37,500 nucleotides of DNA, from positions 1 through 37,500 of the forward strand of contig CAJNDS010002702.1 of assembly GCA_905221605.1 (NCBI GenBank), written 5' to 3'. Position numbers and translations under genes: made by a program. Positions 21,792 to 31,589 of the stretch are shown one piece after another. This DNA comes from Symbiodinium natans. Its lineage: Eukaryota; Sar; Dinophyceae; Suessiales; Symbiodiniaceae. The stretch's first letter is position 1, and every line of letters starts with the position of its first letter. Below the pieces are notes generated by a model. That model did no database searches and was not told the DNA's origin. It saw only the letters and a list, made by a program, of their open reading frames with translations.

Positions 21792-22751
21792 TCATTGGCG
21801 CTCCGTGCACTCTTGCAGGTCTCGGATGGCCTGAATATGAGCTGGCGAGATGCCACAGCAGCCTCCGACAATGCTTGCTCCACTTCTGAGCCAGTCTTGG
21901 ACTTGCTCCACATAGTGCGCCTCACAGAGGTCCCTCACCACCATACCATGCGCCCCGTGGTCATTGGCGCCCACATGTGATTCGTTTTGATCGATTGTCC
22001 AGTGATCACGGTCGCACTCCTCCCATGCATTGCCGTAGCCTCCAAGCCTGATGTAAGAAGGTGATCCATTTAGTGCTGCCGAGGCTTTGGGAAGTGCTTC
22101 TGCAATCAATTCGGGCGCGCAGCAATTGAACAGCACGGCCTCCACACCCATTGCCACAGTCTGTTTCACCACTGCTTCAACATCCGTACCATCAGGAATG
22201 CACAAACGGTCTTTTTTGTCATGCTTCAAAGTGAAGGAAGCCCAGGTAGGTTTTCCCTTTGCAACACACATGGGCACAGCGACTGCCGCCTCGCGCATTG
22301 ATGACATAGTCTCGCACAAGAAAATGTCTGATCCCATCAAAGAGTCGATGATCTCTGCATACTCTTCCCTCAACTGCTTATCCTGGGGCACAAGATCTGC
22401 TCTATAGCTCTCTGACAGTGGTGGTACGCAACCAGCCACTGACACACTGGCAGCACTGTCAGTCTTGGCGATGGCCTGCTTTGCCAGTGCCACACACAGT
22501 TCGTTTAGCTCCTTCACACGAGAGGCCTCACCAATCTTGTCGAGGTAGAAGCGTGTCACTGCGTACGAGGCAGTTGTGATCACTGTGGCACCAGCTTTGA
22601 TGTAGTCCTCATGCAACTGGGCAACTGCGTGGGGCGTCTCTAGCAGGCTGGCGGTTGAGAACAAGTCCAATGAATAGGCGACGTCATCTCCTGCGGCTTT
22701 GCGTGCCTTGAGTTCTTGCCCCATTGACCCATCAAGCAGTGTGAACTTCAT
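21792..22751 (-). CDS. Homocysteine S-methyltransferase family protein
   Basis: The 319-residue frame starts at ATG 22751 (MKFTLLDGSMGQEL). An in-frame TTG two codons upstream is not needed. It shows the full S-methyl-transferase (PF02574-type) barrel: the N-terminal LLDGSMG strand, the ITTASYA segment (about residues 58-64), the FLCET strand (145-149), and the zinc-binding cysteines in NCC (209-211) and GGCCG (297-301). These are the three cysteines that bind zinc and activate homocysteine thiolate. The likely reaction is methyl transfer from S-methylmethionine or AdoMet to homocysteine, giving methionine, in the cytosol. The length is typical of stand-alone HMT/MmuM enzymes. The usual VNC is LFNCC here, a mild variation. 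No introns are visible, which is compatible with a retroposed dinoflagellate gene. Donor specificity cannot be read from sequence. Confidence 0.9.
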   Translation of the reverse strand: MKFTLLDGSMGQELKARKAAGDDVAYSLDLFSTASLLETPHAVAQLHEDYIKAGATVITTASYAVTRFYLDKIGEASRVKELNELCVALAKQAIAKTDSAASVSVAGCVPPLSESYRADLVPQDKQLREEYAEIIDSLMGSDIFLCETMSSMREAAVAVPMCVAKGKPTWASFTLKHDKKDRLCIPDGTDVEAVVKQTVAMGVEAVLFNCCAPELIAEALPKASAALNGSPSYIRLGGYGNAWEECDRDHWTIDQNESHVGANDHGAHGMVVRDLCEAHYVEQVQDWLRSGASIVGGCCGISPAHIQAIRDLQECTERQ

Positions 22752-22929
22752 CTTCAAAGCACTCTTGGGCAGAGTACCACAGCAAGCGCCAATGATGTGT
22801 GAAACCTTTGGTCGCTGGTATGTTTGCTCGGTTGCACTTAAAAGCGTAATCTAAACCGCCTTCATGCGAAGTCGATGCACATTGCTCTGCTAGCCCCTTG
22901 CCCATGCTGCCACTCTGGCGCTGCTTGGT

Positions 22930-23205
22930 TCAAAATACAGCAAGCTTGGAAGCATAGAAGATCACAACACCAATGCTGGCAAAATCTGACAAGTAGGCAA
23001 AAAGCACTCTGTCTCTGTTGACCCTGGCCAAGTGCTCTCCGAAATTGGAAGTCGGCATTCGTCGTAGATACATGCCGACAGTTGTAGGGCTCGCACTTCT
23101 AATCATAGCTAAGCTGCTGACAACCGCCAAAGCTATTGGTTCCGCACACAAGAAACACATGCAGGAGATTTCAGCCGGTGGTTCTTTCCCGCATGCGAAT
23201 TGCAA
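22930..23205 (-). CDS. Possible exon or small hypothetical protein upstream of the methyltransferase
   Basis: The minus frame is open from 23205 to a stop at 22930. It contains a hydrophobic stretch (PIALAVVSSLAMI) and a basic segment (RRMPTSNFGEHLARVNRDR), then IGVVIFYASKLAVF at the end. The only ATG near the front is internal. The frame may be a last exon. It lies about 180 bp upstream of the methyltransferase ATG on the same strand. No family is recognised. Confidence 0.25.
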   Translation of the reverse strand: MQFACGKEPPAEISCMCFLCAEPIALAVVSSLAMIRSASPTTVGMYLRRMPTSNFGEHLARVNRDRVLFAYLSDFASIGVVIFYASKLAVF

Positions 23206-23734
23206 GAATTGGGCGCCTCGTAAGCGGTGATTCGACGTGTTCCGAAGTTTGATTTCAGATTTCCAAACTCAACGCTGTTGACTCCCAAGCACATAACAAC
23301 TGTTATCAAAAGTGATAGTGATTGACGAGCTCACTTGGAATCTAACGCGACTGCGCATGCGATTCCGAAAAGCTGCATTACACGCATGGGTCCAAATCAA
23401 CAAATCATGTTGTGTGAGGCTTGGCACCTGGCATTTCAGCCCTCCAGTGAAAGCATACAAAACTGATGTCAGTCAAAACGAACAGTTCAACGCGCGGGCC
23501 AGAAAGGCGAAGAACGCGCTCAACATTGAAGTGCTTGAAAGCAAATCAAATCAGCAGCCAATACCACTCCATCCTGCCCCGGTTGGTCTCCCAGCAGGGA
23601 CAAAGCAAAAGGAAGGGTGCCAAGAACGAAGCGAAGGGGGTTGAGAAAGCACGCAAAGACCGTACGAGTCCGCTCGGGGCCGCAAACACCCGCCGTGCGG
23701 TCATTACAGTGGTGATGTTCCGGTGACGAGAATG

Positions 23735-24020
23735 GGCCCCCCCTTTGGGCAAGGGAGGCTTAAGGCCCCCTTTAACCCCCCTTTAAGCCCCCCTTAAGCC
23801 CCTTCAAAGGGGTCCTTCGGGGGGGAGGAGGAGGGGGCGGCAAAGGTAAGCCCCCCCTTAAGCCCCCTGTAAAGCCCCCCTTAAGCCCCCCCTTAACCCC
23901 CCCTTAAGCCCCCCTTAAGCCTTGAGTCACCCCCTTTAAGCTCCTTAAGCCCCCCCACCTTGAGCCCCCCTTAAAGCCACCTTTAAGCCCCCTTAAGTCC
24001 CCCTTGAAGTCCCCCTTGTC
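23735..24020 (+). repeat. CCCCTTAAG satellite, plus-sense copy
   Basis: Units are CCCCCTTAAGCCCC and CCCCTTTAAGCC with a central G-rich patch (23816-23845). CTTAAG is palindromic. The array runs directly into Penelope-like RT sequence at about 24020. The complementary-sense array is at 25641-25760, bordering the other half of the element. Confidence 0.9.
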
Positions 24021-24630
24021 TCGCAATGTGGATAATGGCTACATGTGCATCAAACATGATGAGATATTTGCTTCGTTGAAACTCTTGCTGGGTGTTGTTG
24101 AGAAACAAGGCTTGAAACAGGCATGGATCTCCCCTAAAAAGTTACGTACGCCAGGCGTGAGCCGTTGGCTACCTGGGCAAAACCTGCCTCAGGAGCTTGG
24201 GTTGAGATGCAGGTCAGTGATGTGCTGCCGGTAGTAACCTTCGCATGCCGCCATATGCAACTGATGTATGGCCAAACAAAGATGCGCCAAACAACTGGTG
24301 TAACAATGGGCAGTAGTCTGGGAGGGTCAATCTTCAAGATTGTCCTTGCGATCCATGAGACGCAGGCTGTAACAGGGGAAGGTGGCGCAAGATTTGTCGA
24401 TGACCTCAGACTTTTCGCAATAGTGCCCCTTAGATTTGATGAAGCCTGCGTTTACGCAAGGCTTGAATCTCTCCTGGCTGCCTTATACCCCCCGCACATT
24501 GTTCTAAAACGTGACGCGGTAAACCCAACCATTGGGATGTGTGTGTTTGGCCACAATCAAACACTTGCTTGGACGTTACACGTCAAAGGCCTCTCATCAA
24601 TGCATTGCTACAGCCCCTCAGGTGTCTAAC
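24021..24630 (+). pseudogene. Penelope-like element: RT palm (3' half), frameshifted
   Basis: Two plus frames carry consecutive RT parts. The first (to 24234) reads GYMCIKHDEIFASLKLLL, matching the segment after RT motif A. The second (about 24170-24630) reads TTGVTMGSSLGGSIFKIVLA, a motif B as in PLE/telomerase-type RTs, then ARFVDDLRLFAI with the catalytic FVDD (Y-to-F variant of YVDD), then a motif-D-like helix and PPHIVLKRD. A frameshift joins them near 24170. The 5' half of the ORF is missing here. It lies on the opposite strand at 25739-27625. Not functional as it stands. Confidence 0.7.
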
Positions 24631-24648
24631 AACATAAGCTGACTTCTG

Positions 24649-24935
24649 TTGCTGTCCAAGATTAGCGGCACCTTCCCTTCAAGGGCGAACATTGGACTTC
24701 CAGCAGACGTGCTCTCAGCTGAACGTAAGCCTCAACCTACTCAGGAAGAGCTTTGGTCAGTGCGAGCCTGCATCAAGGCTGTTGATCGGTTAACCACTGC
24801 AAGCCACGCTTTTGTCCGCAGTCGCATTTCGCGTTCCGGCCAGCAAGGAAAAGAATACCAAGCTTTCTTTTATTGCACATGGTTCCGGGGATTGTTAATT
24901 GCAGCGACACATGGGACGATGGTCGCTCGGCTCGG
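24649..24935 (+). pseudogene. Probable C-terminal (thumb) remnant of the Penelope-like RT
   Basis: A third plus frame continues after the stop at 24630 with ELWSVRACIKAVDRLTTASH and RISRSGQQGKEYQAFFYCTW. This is helical, basic sequence with the look of an RT thumb. Its order and strand follow the palm piece, but it is in another frame. It is then overrun by the CTTCGAAG repeat. The assignment is by position and style only. Confidence 0.4.
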
Positions 24936-25640
24936 TGCTCAGCCTTCGAAGCCTTCGAAGCTTCAGACCTTCACGTTTCCCGCCTTTCTACCTCTTCCTG
25001 ACTCTTTGGCTTCAAAGGCTTCAAAAAAGGCTTTGAAGCTCCCTTCGTAAAGAGGGCCCAAGGGAGCTTTAGAAAGGAATCCGAGAACTCCAAGGTTATA
25101 AAGGGGCTTCATCCTCCCCTTTGAAAGCTTATTCATCTTTGAATTAAGGGGAGGTTGAGGAGAGCTTAAAGAGGGCTTGAGGCTCAAAGAGGCAGAGGTG
25201 GCTTAAAGGTATGGGGGGGAGAAGTTCCCCCTTTCGTTTTTACCAAAGTGTGGAGAATTGGAAGAGAAAGGGAGAAGAGAGAAGGAAATGTGTTCTAAAC
25301 CACCCCTTCGAATCTTTTTTTGGTTCTTTGCATTTCATCTTTTTGAAAATTTAGAGAAAAGGAAGAAGAAAATTTCTTCTAAATTCCACCCCCTTAAATC
25401 TTTTGTTTGGATTCTTTATTCGAAAAAAAGAGGAGTAGTGATGAGACGGAGCCTTCGAAGTCCCTTCGCCTTCGAAACCTTTGAAGTCTTCTTCGTCTTC
25501 ATCTTCAAAGTCTTCGAAGCCTTCGATTTACAGGTTTAAGGATGTGGAGCTTCTGCTCAGGGCTGGGCACACCTGGCTTCAACACTTCTGGTCACATTCG
25601 ACACGCGCTTGATGTCATAATTGGGGATCACAGGCAGCCG
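24936..25640. repeat. CTTCGAAG/GCTTCAAAG simple repeats and a diverged internal duplication
   Basis: AGCCTTCGAAG palindromic repeats occur at 24942-25050 and again at 25448-25535 (CTTCGAAGTCCCTTCGCC, then GTCTTCGAAGCC). Between them, 25285-25330 and 25375-25425 are diverged copies of a TTCTAAA..CCCCTT..AATCTTTT segment. About 25050-25230 is a G/A-rich stretch with CTTAAAG words. No gene is seen. Confidence 0.65.
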
Positions 25641-25760
25641 GAAGGATGGGGGGGCTTTAAGGAAGCTTAAAAGAGGGCTTAAAGGGGGGCTTGAGCCACG
25701 AAAAACGGAGGGGCCAAAAAGGGGGGCTTTAAGGGGGCTTAAAGGGCTTCAAGGGGGTTT
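25641..25760 (-). repeat. CCCCTTAAG satellite, minus-sense copy
   Basis: GGGGGGCTTTAAGG and GAGGGCTTAAAGG units are the reverse complement of the array at 23735-24020. On the minus strand they follow directly after the truncated Penelope-like ORF, whose last codons merge into the array (GTTGAAAACCCCCTTGAAGC). Confidence 0.85.
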
Positions 25761-27625
25761 TCAACAAGAAACCTCGCAGGAACCCTGAACAAGAGTGCTA
25801 AACGGCAGACAGTTTGGTCACCTAAGGGGCGTGCCGCGCACAGGTTTTTGTCCTTAGGAACGATACGTGCCGGGGTCCAAGACTCAGACCGGGTCCCTCG
25901 CATCGAGCGCCAAACTGTTGCATGTTTGCTGATTAGGGTGCCTGGTTGCAGGTCAGGTCGCAGGCCTGGTATCGTGATATCGGAAACCGAAACCCAATCA
26001 GGCACATCGAAGCGAAAGCTCTGACCTCCCACCATCTCGAAGCAGTGCGTGACATCAGACTTTGTTGCAAACCCTTCCTGAAACATGCACCCATCAACAC
26101 CCATCTCAACCAAGTGCACTATACTACCTATTGGGAGTGGCAATTGGCTGCCCATGGAGTCGACACGCAGGATCACTGGCCGAATGCTTCGAAAGACACT
26201 GCCACACGGGTATGCAATCTGGGACGGGGATTGGAACAAGCTGTCAGCGAGTTGTTTGGCAAGGGCAGGGCATAAAGCTACCAAACTGCTGGGGTTTTTG
26301 TCCAGAACCTCCACCCACAAACCTTTACAGACCCTCGAAATCTCATCAGCAGCTCGCACAGTCAAGTAGCCGCCACACCATGGGGAATTGGCATGAACTG
26401 GATATCCCCAACTACTGACAAGTGTCTCAGTGAACGTGCGCACAAGGTCAGCCACCCTCTCACGGCAACATGCGTGATCAAAGGGGTCCCTCAGTTTACA
26501 TGCCATGTCAGACAACCCTTGCGACACACAGGAGACAGTCCAACTGTTGTCAGGCAGAAGTCTTGTTTGCACAGGAACTGAGCTGAGAAACTTGAACTCA
26601 GGTGACCAAGGGATGTCTGCTTGCTTCGCGCAGCAATGCCTGTTACCGTCAGGCCCAGTGACACGTGGGAATGACACAAGGTGAGGCTGCTGGCACACGC
26701 AAGGGCACGCTGCTTTGGAGTCAAGGCGTTTGTTGAACTTATGCGCTGTGCGGACTACGGCCAAAAGTGACTGCACAGGTTTCCAAACAATACGCACTCT
26801 CAACCTACCGTTAGTGAACACGCTGGCCTGGAAAACGCCTGACCTGAACAGAGTAAGAACAAACTCCTTCAAGGCAGCCCTTGTAAGCGACTCATTTGCA
26901 ACGCTGCCGCACCATGGGAGTCGCACTGTGACCGACCGTAAAGGGAGCTGAAGACCGACTTTTCGACTTCTGGAACGAATCAATTTCATTGCGCAAGATT
27001 TCTTGCACCCGTGTAGAAATTGACCTGCAAAACCGTAGGCTTGCAGCAAGATCAATCGAGAACGGGTAACATGCAACAGTTTTAACCCATGCTTGGTGGC
27101 GGCATCCCTTCCCTCCAACATCAAGGCACAACAAATCCGACCCAATGTGGTGCAACTCTTGGGCTTTTTGGGAAAGCACAGGCTGGGTTTAGGATCATTA
27201 CGGCTTGATCGACGTCTCGCAAGCGGCCTGCTCTTTGGGGTTGCCCGTCCAGGGCCAGGGCAGGTACGGTGTACCGTCACGCTAGTCATGGGCAGGTTGC
27301 AGTAGCCCAAACCGTGCAAATGTCGGTGCACATGTGGGGTGTTGAGTTTAAAAACCCAACCGTTAAGGAACACTCTTTCAAAAATGACAGCATCAGCAGT
27401 GCCACCTGGGACAACCACCACAGGAAGCATGAAAAACGCAGTCGCTGCATTCCAGCCATCAGGACACGTGCGTCGCATAACTGCGTAGGCAGGTAGCTGG
27501 CCTTGCACGTTCGAATTTGCAATGCGAAAGAAATGTTGTCGATGTCTCTCAGGCAAATCCTTTGTTCTGCCACCATACACTTTGTCTGACATGGGGGACC
27601 AAAGAATGTAAAGTAGGTTTTCCAT
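25739..27625 (-). mobile_element. Penelope-like retroelement, N-terminal GIY-YIG nuclease plus RT fingers (5' half)
   Basis: The best start is ATG 27625 (MENLLYILWSPMSDKVYGG), giving 628 codons. A TTG 17 codons upstream is also open. The GIY-YIG nuclease is at residues ~3-103. LYIL forms the GIY strand, KVYGGRT stands in the YIG position, LPERHRQHF supplies the catalytic Arg, and FERVFLNGWVFKLN supplies the catalytic Glu and final Asn. A basic linker follows. CPCVC at 307-311 fits the CxC motif known from N-terminal-EN Penelope-like elements (Naiad/Chlamys group). Then come RT fingers: LWVEVLDKNPSSLVALCP (~436-453) and IVPKDKNLCAARPLGDQT (~595-612). The frame dies in the CCCCTTAAG satellite before motif A. 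The nuclease residues look intact, but the element is not autonomous because RT motifs B and C lie elsewhere. Confidence 0.75.
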
Positions 27626-27679
27626 CTCTATGCATGAATCTAGATTGGGCCACGCAGTGCCTGGGAACCTGCACAATGG

Positions 27680-28600
27680 TCAACGAGAGCTACATCATGG
27701 TGGTGCGTCGACAGACAAAAACTCAACCACTACGGGCAGAGCAAGCATACGCACGTGAAACATCACACGGTACTTATCCACCCTGCGACTGAACTGCAGG
27801 AGGACTTGAGACATGAGCATCATCAAAATTTTGAGAATCGATCGCAGGACATTTTGCCACTTTGTGCGCCAACGCGGCTGTCGTGTGGTGCAAAATGCGA
27901 CATTGCTCGCAATGTCATCTTCTACGGAAGTTGCAACGCCTCGTCAATTACTTCCAGTGTGCTTGAGGGCCAGTGCTCGTGCAATCCAGCGGCGCAAATT
28001 CCCAATTTGCGTCTTGTTGCACCTGAGTCCTAGACTAGCGTAGCAGCTTTCAGATGTTGGTATATGTCGCCGCTCATGCCTCTCGCAAACCCAAACCTCT
28101 CAAGTGCATTGTCAAACTCAGCAATGGTTTGTCGCAGCTCCGGGTGACTGTTATATTTCACACCTCGACCAACATCTTTTACAGACATCAAAGGGCTGCT
28201 TGAAGGGAGCAAGGGCTCCAGGCTGTTGGCGTCGCACGCAAAGTTCTCTAGGGTGTAAGCGCGGACATCAAACCGGTCGGTAGGCCGGCAGTCCGTAGCA
28301 GATCCCTCTCTGCTCGCATGGGCCTAAGGGGAAACAAGGAGTTGGAATTTGCCCCAGGCTGTGTAGCAGCAGTTGGGACCCACTGCAAATACACGGTCTG
28401 GAGAGGTCGCGTGATGGGCCAACTGCGTCCTTTCTGAACAGACTGAGCATCACATCCTAAACCTTTGGAGCGCAACATGACTGCTTGCTGGACGGAGACT
28501 CCCTGGCACATAGCTACCGGCACTGGTGGGATCTTGGCTTGGGACGCAGGTACAGCACTTCAGGAGCTGACACGTCACCAGCAACATTCCGCACCCGTCT
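27680..28600. other. Region between two minus-strand ORFs; no supported gene
   Basis: This probably holds 5' untranslated or decayed upstream sequence of the Penelope-like element. Short minus frames exist (28523-28248 and 28212-28030) in different phases, with no motif recognised. Overlapping plus frames are equally weak. Confidence 0.4.
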
Positions 28601-28603
28601 GAA

Positions 28604-29203
28604 CTAAGTAGGAAGGTTCTGTTTTATCCAGCGGACAAAGGCTGCGAACTCAGGCTTTGTGACATGAACTCTGACAGTACGAAGTAGCTTATAGATCATA
28701 GAACAGACCAAACGCTTCACCATCTCCTGATTTAGCTTCTTCCACCTGCGGATTTTGTCTGTGTTCAGGCATTCGGGCGTATTATCTGGGTTCAAACCGG
28801 GTGGGAGCTTGTGCATTTCGGACCGTACCAGTGGCACTGCAAGCAGTCTCTCAGCCATGTTGTTGTTAAGAATTCCTACTTTGCTGCACATCTCCAACAT
28901 ACTCGTACAGCATGCCTACAAGCTCACCAGACGGTAAAACGGACAGCATAATCTCATGCAGAGATTCTGCAACAGCAGGCACGTCGTTGGCATCCATACT
29001 GCGCGTGTCAATAAGGGCATCAAAGAAACTTTGCAATGGACATGGTCAACGACAGGGAGGTTGCAAGAGGCAGCAGGGGCAGTTGTGTGTGCAGGTGGTT
29101 TTTCCAGGTACTCTAGCAGCAAGGCGTTTGGCACGAGCACAGAGAGCACAGAGCGGACATAGTCCGAAATCTCGTGCCTGACCTTCATCTGGGTTATGCC
29201 CAT
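28604..29203 (-). pseudogene. 200-codon ORF with a single in-frame TAG, unknown product
   Basis: ATG 29203 opens a frame beginning MGITQMKVRHEISDYVRSVL. A lone TAG at 28918-28916 interrupts it, and the same frame then continues past LEMCSKVGILNNNMAERLLA to a stop at 28604. The second half is Lys/Arg-rich and helical (RRWKKLNQEMVKRLVCSMIY). One stop in 200 codons suggests a recently broken gene, an upstream ORF of the Penelope-like element (same strand), or a recoded stop. It diverges from LINE ORF1 with 124 bp between the two ATGs. No family is recognised. Confidence 0.4.
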
Positions 29204-29327
29204 TGACGTTCTCTAGTCTCTCGCTTTTTATCGATCATAGGTCCTTTTGTCGAAGCCTTCCAGTTGTTTTGAACATCTTCGTCCTTTTCCTTGTTCTTTA
29301 AGAACAGATTCTCCGAGCTCTTGAGCC

Positions 29328-31589
29328 ATGGATACCGCAGCAAAGTCCGAGCCCGACGCGTTGAACGACACAGAACCCACGCCTACGCCGAGCCTTCCGG
29401 CTCTGAGTTCAGAAGACCTTGAACAGTTTCGTCAATGGCAAGCCCAACAGTCGGCAGCCAAGAAGGCGCCCGAACTCTCGCCTCAGAAGAAGGCGCGATT
29501 ACAGGAAGATGAGGAAATACGCACTTTCATCGACAAGCTTACTGATTTAGATATCAACTTCGCCGACCTCGACCCCACTCTACAAGACAAGTTGAAGTCA
29601 AGCGCCACAGCGCGCACGGACTTTCTTGCCATCCACAACGCCACGGAGAAGTACGACCCGACCACTGGAGATTTCAAGCAGGCTGCTACGAAGAAGAGAA
29701 TATTCAGCCCGGGCAATGAGCAGGACGTTCCCCTCCCTGAAGTCACTGACAATACCTCCTTGCAGCAGGCAATGATGAAGTACCACAAGCAGTCAATGCT
29801 GCCGAACATGGACAAGCTTTATCAATGCTGTGATCTCTTTTACAACCAGGTCCAAGCCGAGTTTTCCATGCAGCAGATTACCACTGAAAGACACTCAGCC
29901 CAACTGCAAGTACTGGAACGTGCCCGAGCCAACAAGACAGTTCTCCTCCTGGACCTCCCGGCCCTTTTTACCAAGAAAACGTTGGACAGCAACTTGTACC
30001 ACTATGTCAACGGAGCTGGTCTACAATGGACAGACATCGCGGCCCTCCACAACCATATGGTTACTTCGCACTCCTCGGTGGCCCGAGTAGAGTTTGTCAC
30101 AGAGATGCAGGCTCAGCAGTTTCGAGACTACATGCGACAAACACGCAGATATTGGAAGTCGCCAGACATCCCAGACTGCAAAATCAGAATCGAGCAGGAC
30201 TTGCCCACCGACGACAGACTGGCCATGCAGCCGTTTTACGCCTTAATCGACCTCCTCGCTGAGTGCACAGACACCCCGGACCTGCAGACCTGGAGGCAGA
30301 CCCTCCAGATTTGGACTCCAAGAGACGAAGAGCCCAAGCAGCTTCTGGCCCAGGTCGCCTACGTGTTGGATCCCCGTTACCCTCGCCGTTATACGTGTCT
30401 GTTGCTGGTTCACGAGAAGTACTATGACGAGTTTCTGGTCAAGTGGCATTCCAAATTCACAAAGCGACTCCACGACACGGTACAGCTGATACAGGCCCTC
30501 CGCAGGGCCACCATTGACCGCACCACCACGCAGCGCGCTTCCTTTGACAAGGCCTTCGACCTCACAACCCTCGCTAGCCTCCAGGCTTTCACGTACCCCG
30601 TCATGCCAGTCCGAATTTCCTCTGAGCTTGCGAGCCTCTTAGAGTCTCACCCCATGTTGCCGTTTCAGGGAGCAGGTGGCCTTACGGCCCTCACAGCCCA
30701 AGCTTTCCAGGACCATGGTGTGGCAGAGGATTTCGCAAAGGGTTCCCCTAAGTCCCGACCCTCCGGTAAGGGCAAGAAGGGACACGGTAAATCCCAAGCA
30801 AAAGGCGATTGGAAAGAAAGAGACCATGATCATCGCACAAATTGGAAGGACCCCAACAATGATACCGACAACAATGGAGATCGTTGGGGCTCTGGCCCGT
30901 ATAAGCGCTTTGCGCCCCAGTCCCAGCCATTGTATGGAGATGCCCGCTCCACCGCTAACAAGGGCGCCAAACAACAGACGAAGAACTCCTACCAAGAAGG
31001 CAAGAAAGGATACTCCCAGCTCCAGCAGGTAGTCATTTGCTCCACATGTTCATGCGCTCTTGGGTTCAATATTGATTGCCAGGAATGCGGTAGGCACCCA
31101 GTTCCCCCGGGCTTTCAGTGGAAAGACACAGCCCCACTAAGAACCTTGATCTGCCCCTGCCTCAATGAAGCCGGCGTTATTTGCGCCCAACCCTTAGGAC
31201 ATTCCCCAGCATGTGAGTTTTGTAGAGAACATCGCAAGTATTGGTCCTCCCAACAAGTTAGAGACAACTGGTCCTCCGACCCCACCCCAAGAAAGGCCGA
31301 ACTTTTGATGATGGATCGTCTTCTCTATGAGCTCGACACCATACAGGAAGCCACCCCTGAAACCACTCAACTCCTTCAAGCCATGAAGTCCAAAATTGAG
31401 GGTGTTTGGCGAGAACAATTTTCACCGAGTCAGTATGCAGCGCACTGGGTCGTCGTAATGTATGAAGGGGACCTCGGACACCTAATCCCCCTCCCGCGCC
31501 CGACTAAGCCCGCCTGGGTCAACCCCACATGGAACATGGAAGATCGCATCTATAACATGTATGGCCCCTTGCAGACGACATCCTTCTAG
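29328..31589 (+). CDS. LINE ORF1 protein: RRM-like, basic linker, Cys-rich C-terminus
   Basis: The 753-residue intact frame starts at ATG 29328. The N-terminus (1-60) is Pro/Glu-rich and low-complexity. A region at about 200-280 has RRM-like signatures: TVLLLDLPALF near 204 as an RNP2-like strand and VARVEFVTEMQAQQFRDYM near 251 as an RNP1-like strand plus helix. Residues ~465-550 form a Lys/Gly/Asp-rich disordered stretch. From 571 there are paired cysteines (CSTC, CQEC, later CPC, CEFCREH) that suggest zinc ribbons or knuckles. LINE ORF1 proteins are RNA-binding chaperones that form the RNP with the element's RNA, and this fits that role. The last 34 nt overlap the next ORF in the -1 frame. 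The ORF seems undamaged, unlike ORF2. Confidence 0.75.
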   Translation: MDTAAKSEPDALNDTEPTPTPSLPALSSEDLEQFRQWQAQQSAAKKAPELSPQKKARLQEDEEIRTFIDKLTDLDINFADLDPTLQDKLKSSATARTDFLAIHNATEKYDPTTGDFKQAATKKRIFSPGNEQDVPLPEVTDNTSLQQAMMKYHKQSMLPNMDKLYQCCDLFYNQVQAEFSMQQITTERHSAQLQVLERARANKTVLLLDLPALFTKKTLDSNLYHYVNGAGLQWTDIAALHNHMVTSHSSVARVEFVTEMQAQQFRDYMRQTRRYWKSPDIPDCKIRIEQDLPTDDRLAMQPFYALIDLLAECTDTPDLQTWRQTLQIWTPRDEEPKQLLAQVAYVLDPRYPRRYTCLLLVHEKYYDEFLVKWHSKFTKRLHDTVQLIQALRRATIDRTTTQRASFDKAFDLTTLASLQAFTYPVMPVRISSELASLLESHPMLPFQGAGGLTALTAQAFQDHGVAEDFAKGSPKSRPSGKGKKGHGKSQAKGDWKERDHDHRTNWKDPNNDTDNNGDRWGSGPYKRFAPQSQPLYGDARSTANKGAKQQTKNSYQEGKKGYSQLQQVVICSTCSCALGFNIDCQECGRHPVPPGFQWKDTAPLRTLICPCLNEAGVICAQPLGHSPACEFCREHRKYWSSQQVRDNWSSDPTPRKAELLMMDRLLYELDTIQEATPETTQLLQAMKSKIEGVWREQFSPSQYAAHWVVVMYEGDLGHLIPLPRPTKPAWVNPTWNMEDRIYNMYGPLQTTSF

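Noticed and set aside
25946-27496. Plus-strand ORFs within the Penelope-like region
   Set aside because: They are shadows of the minus-strand GIY-YIG/RT frame.
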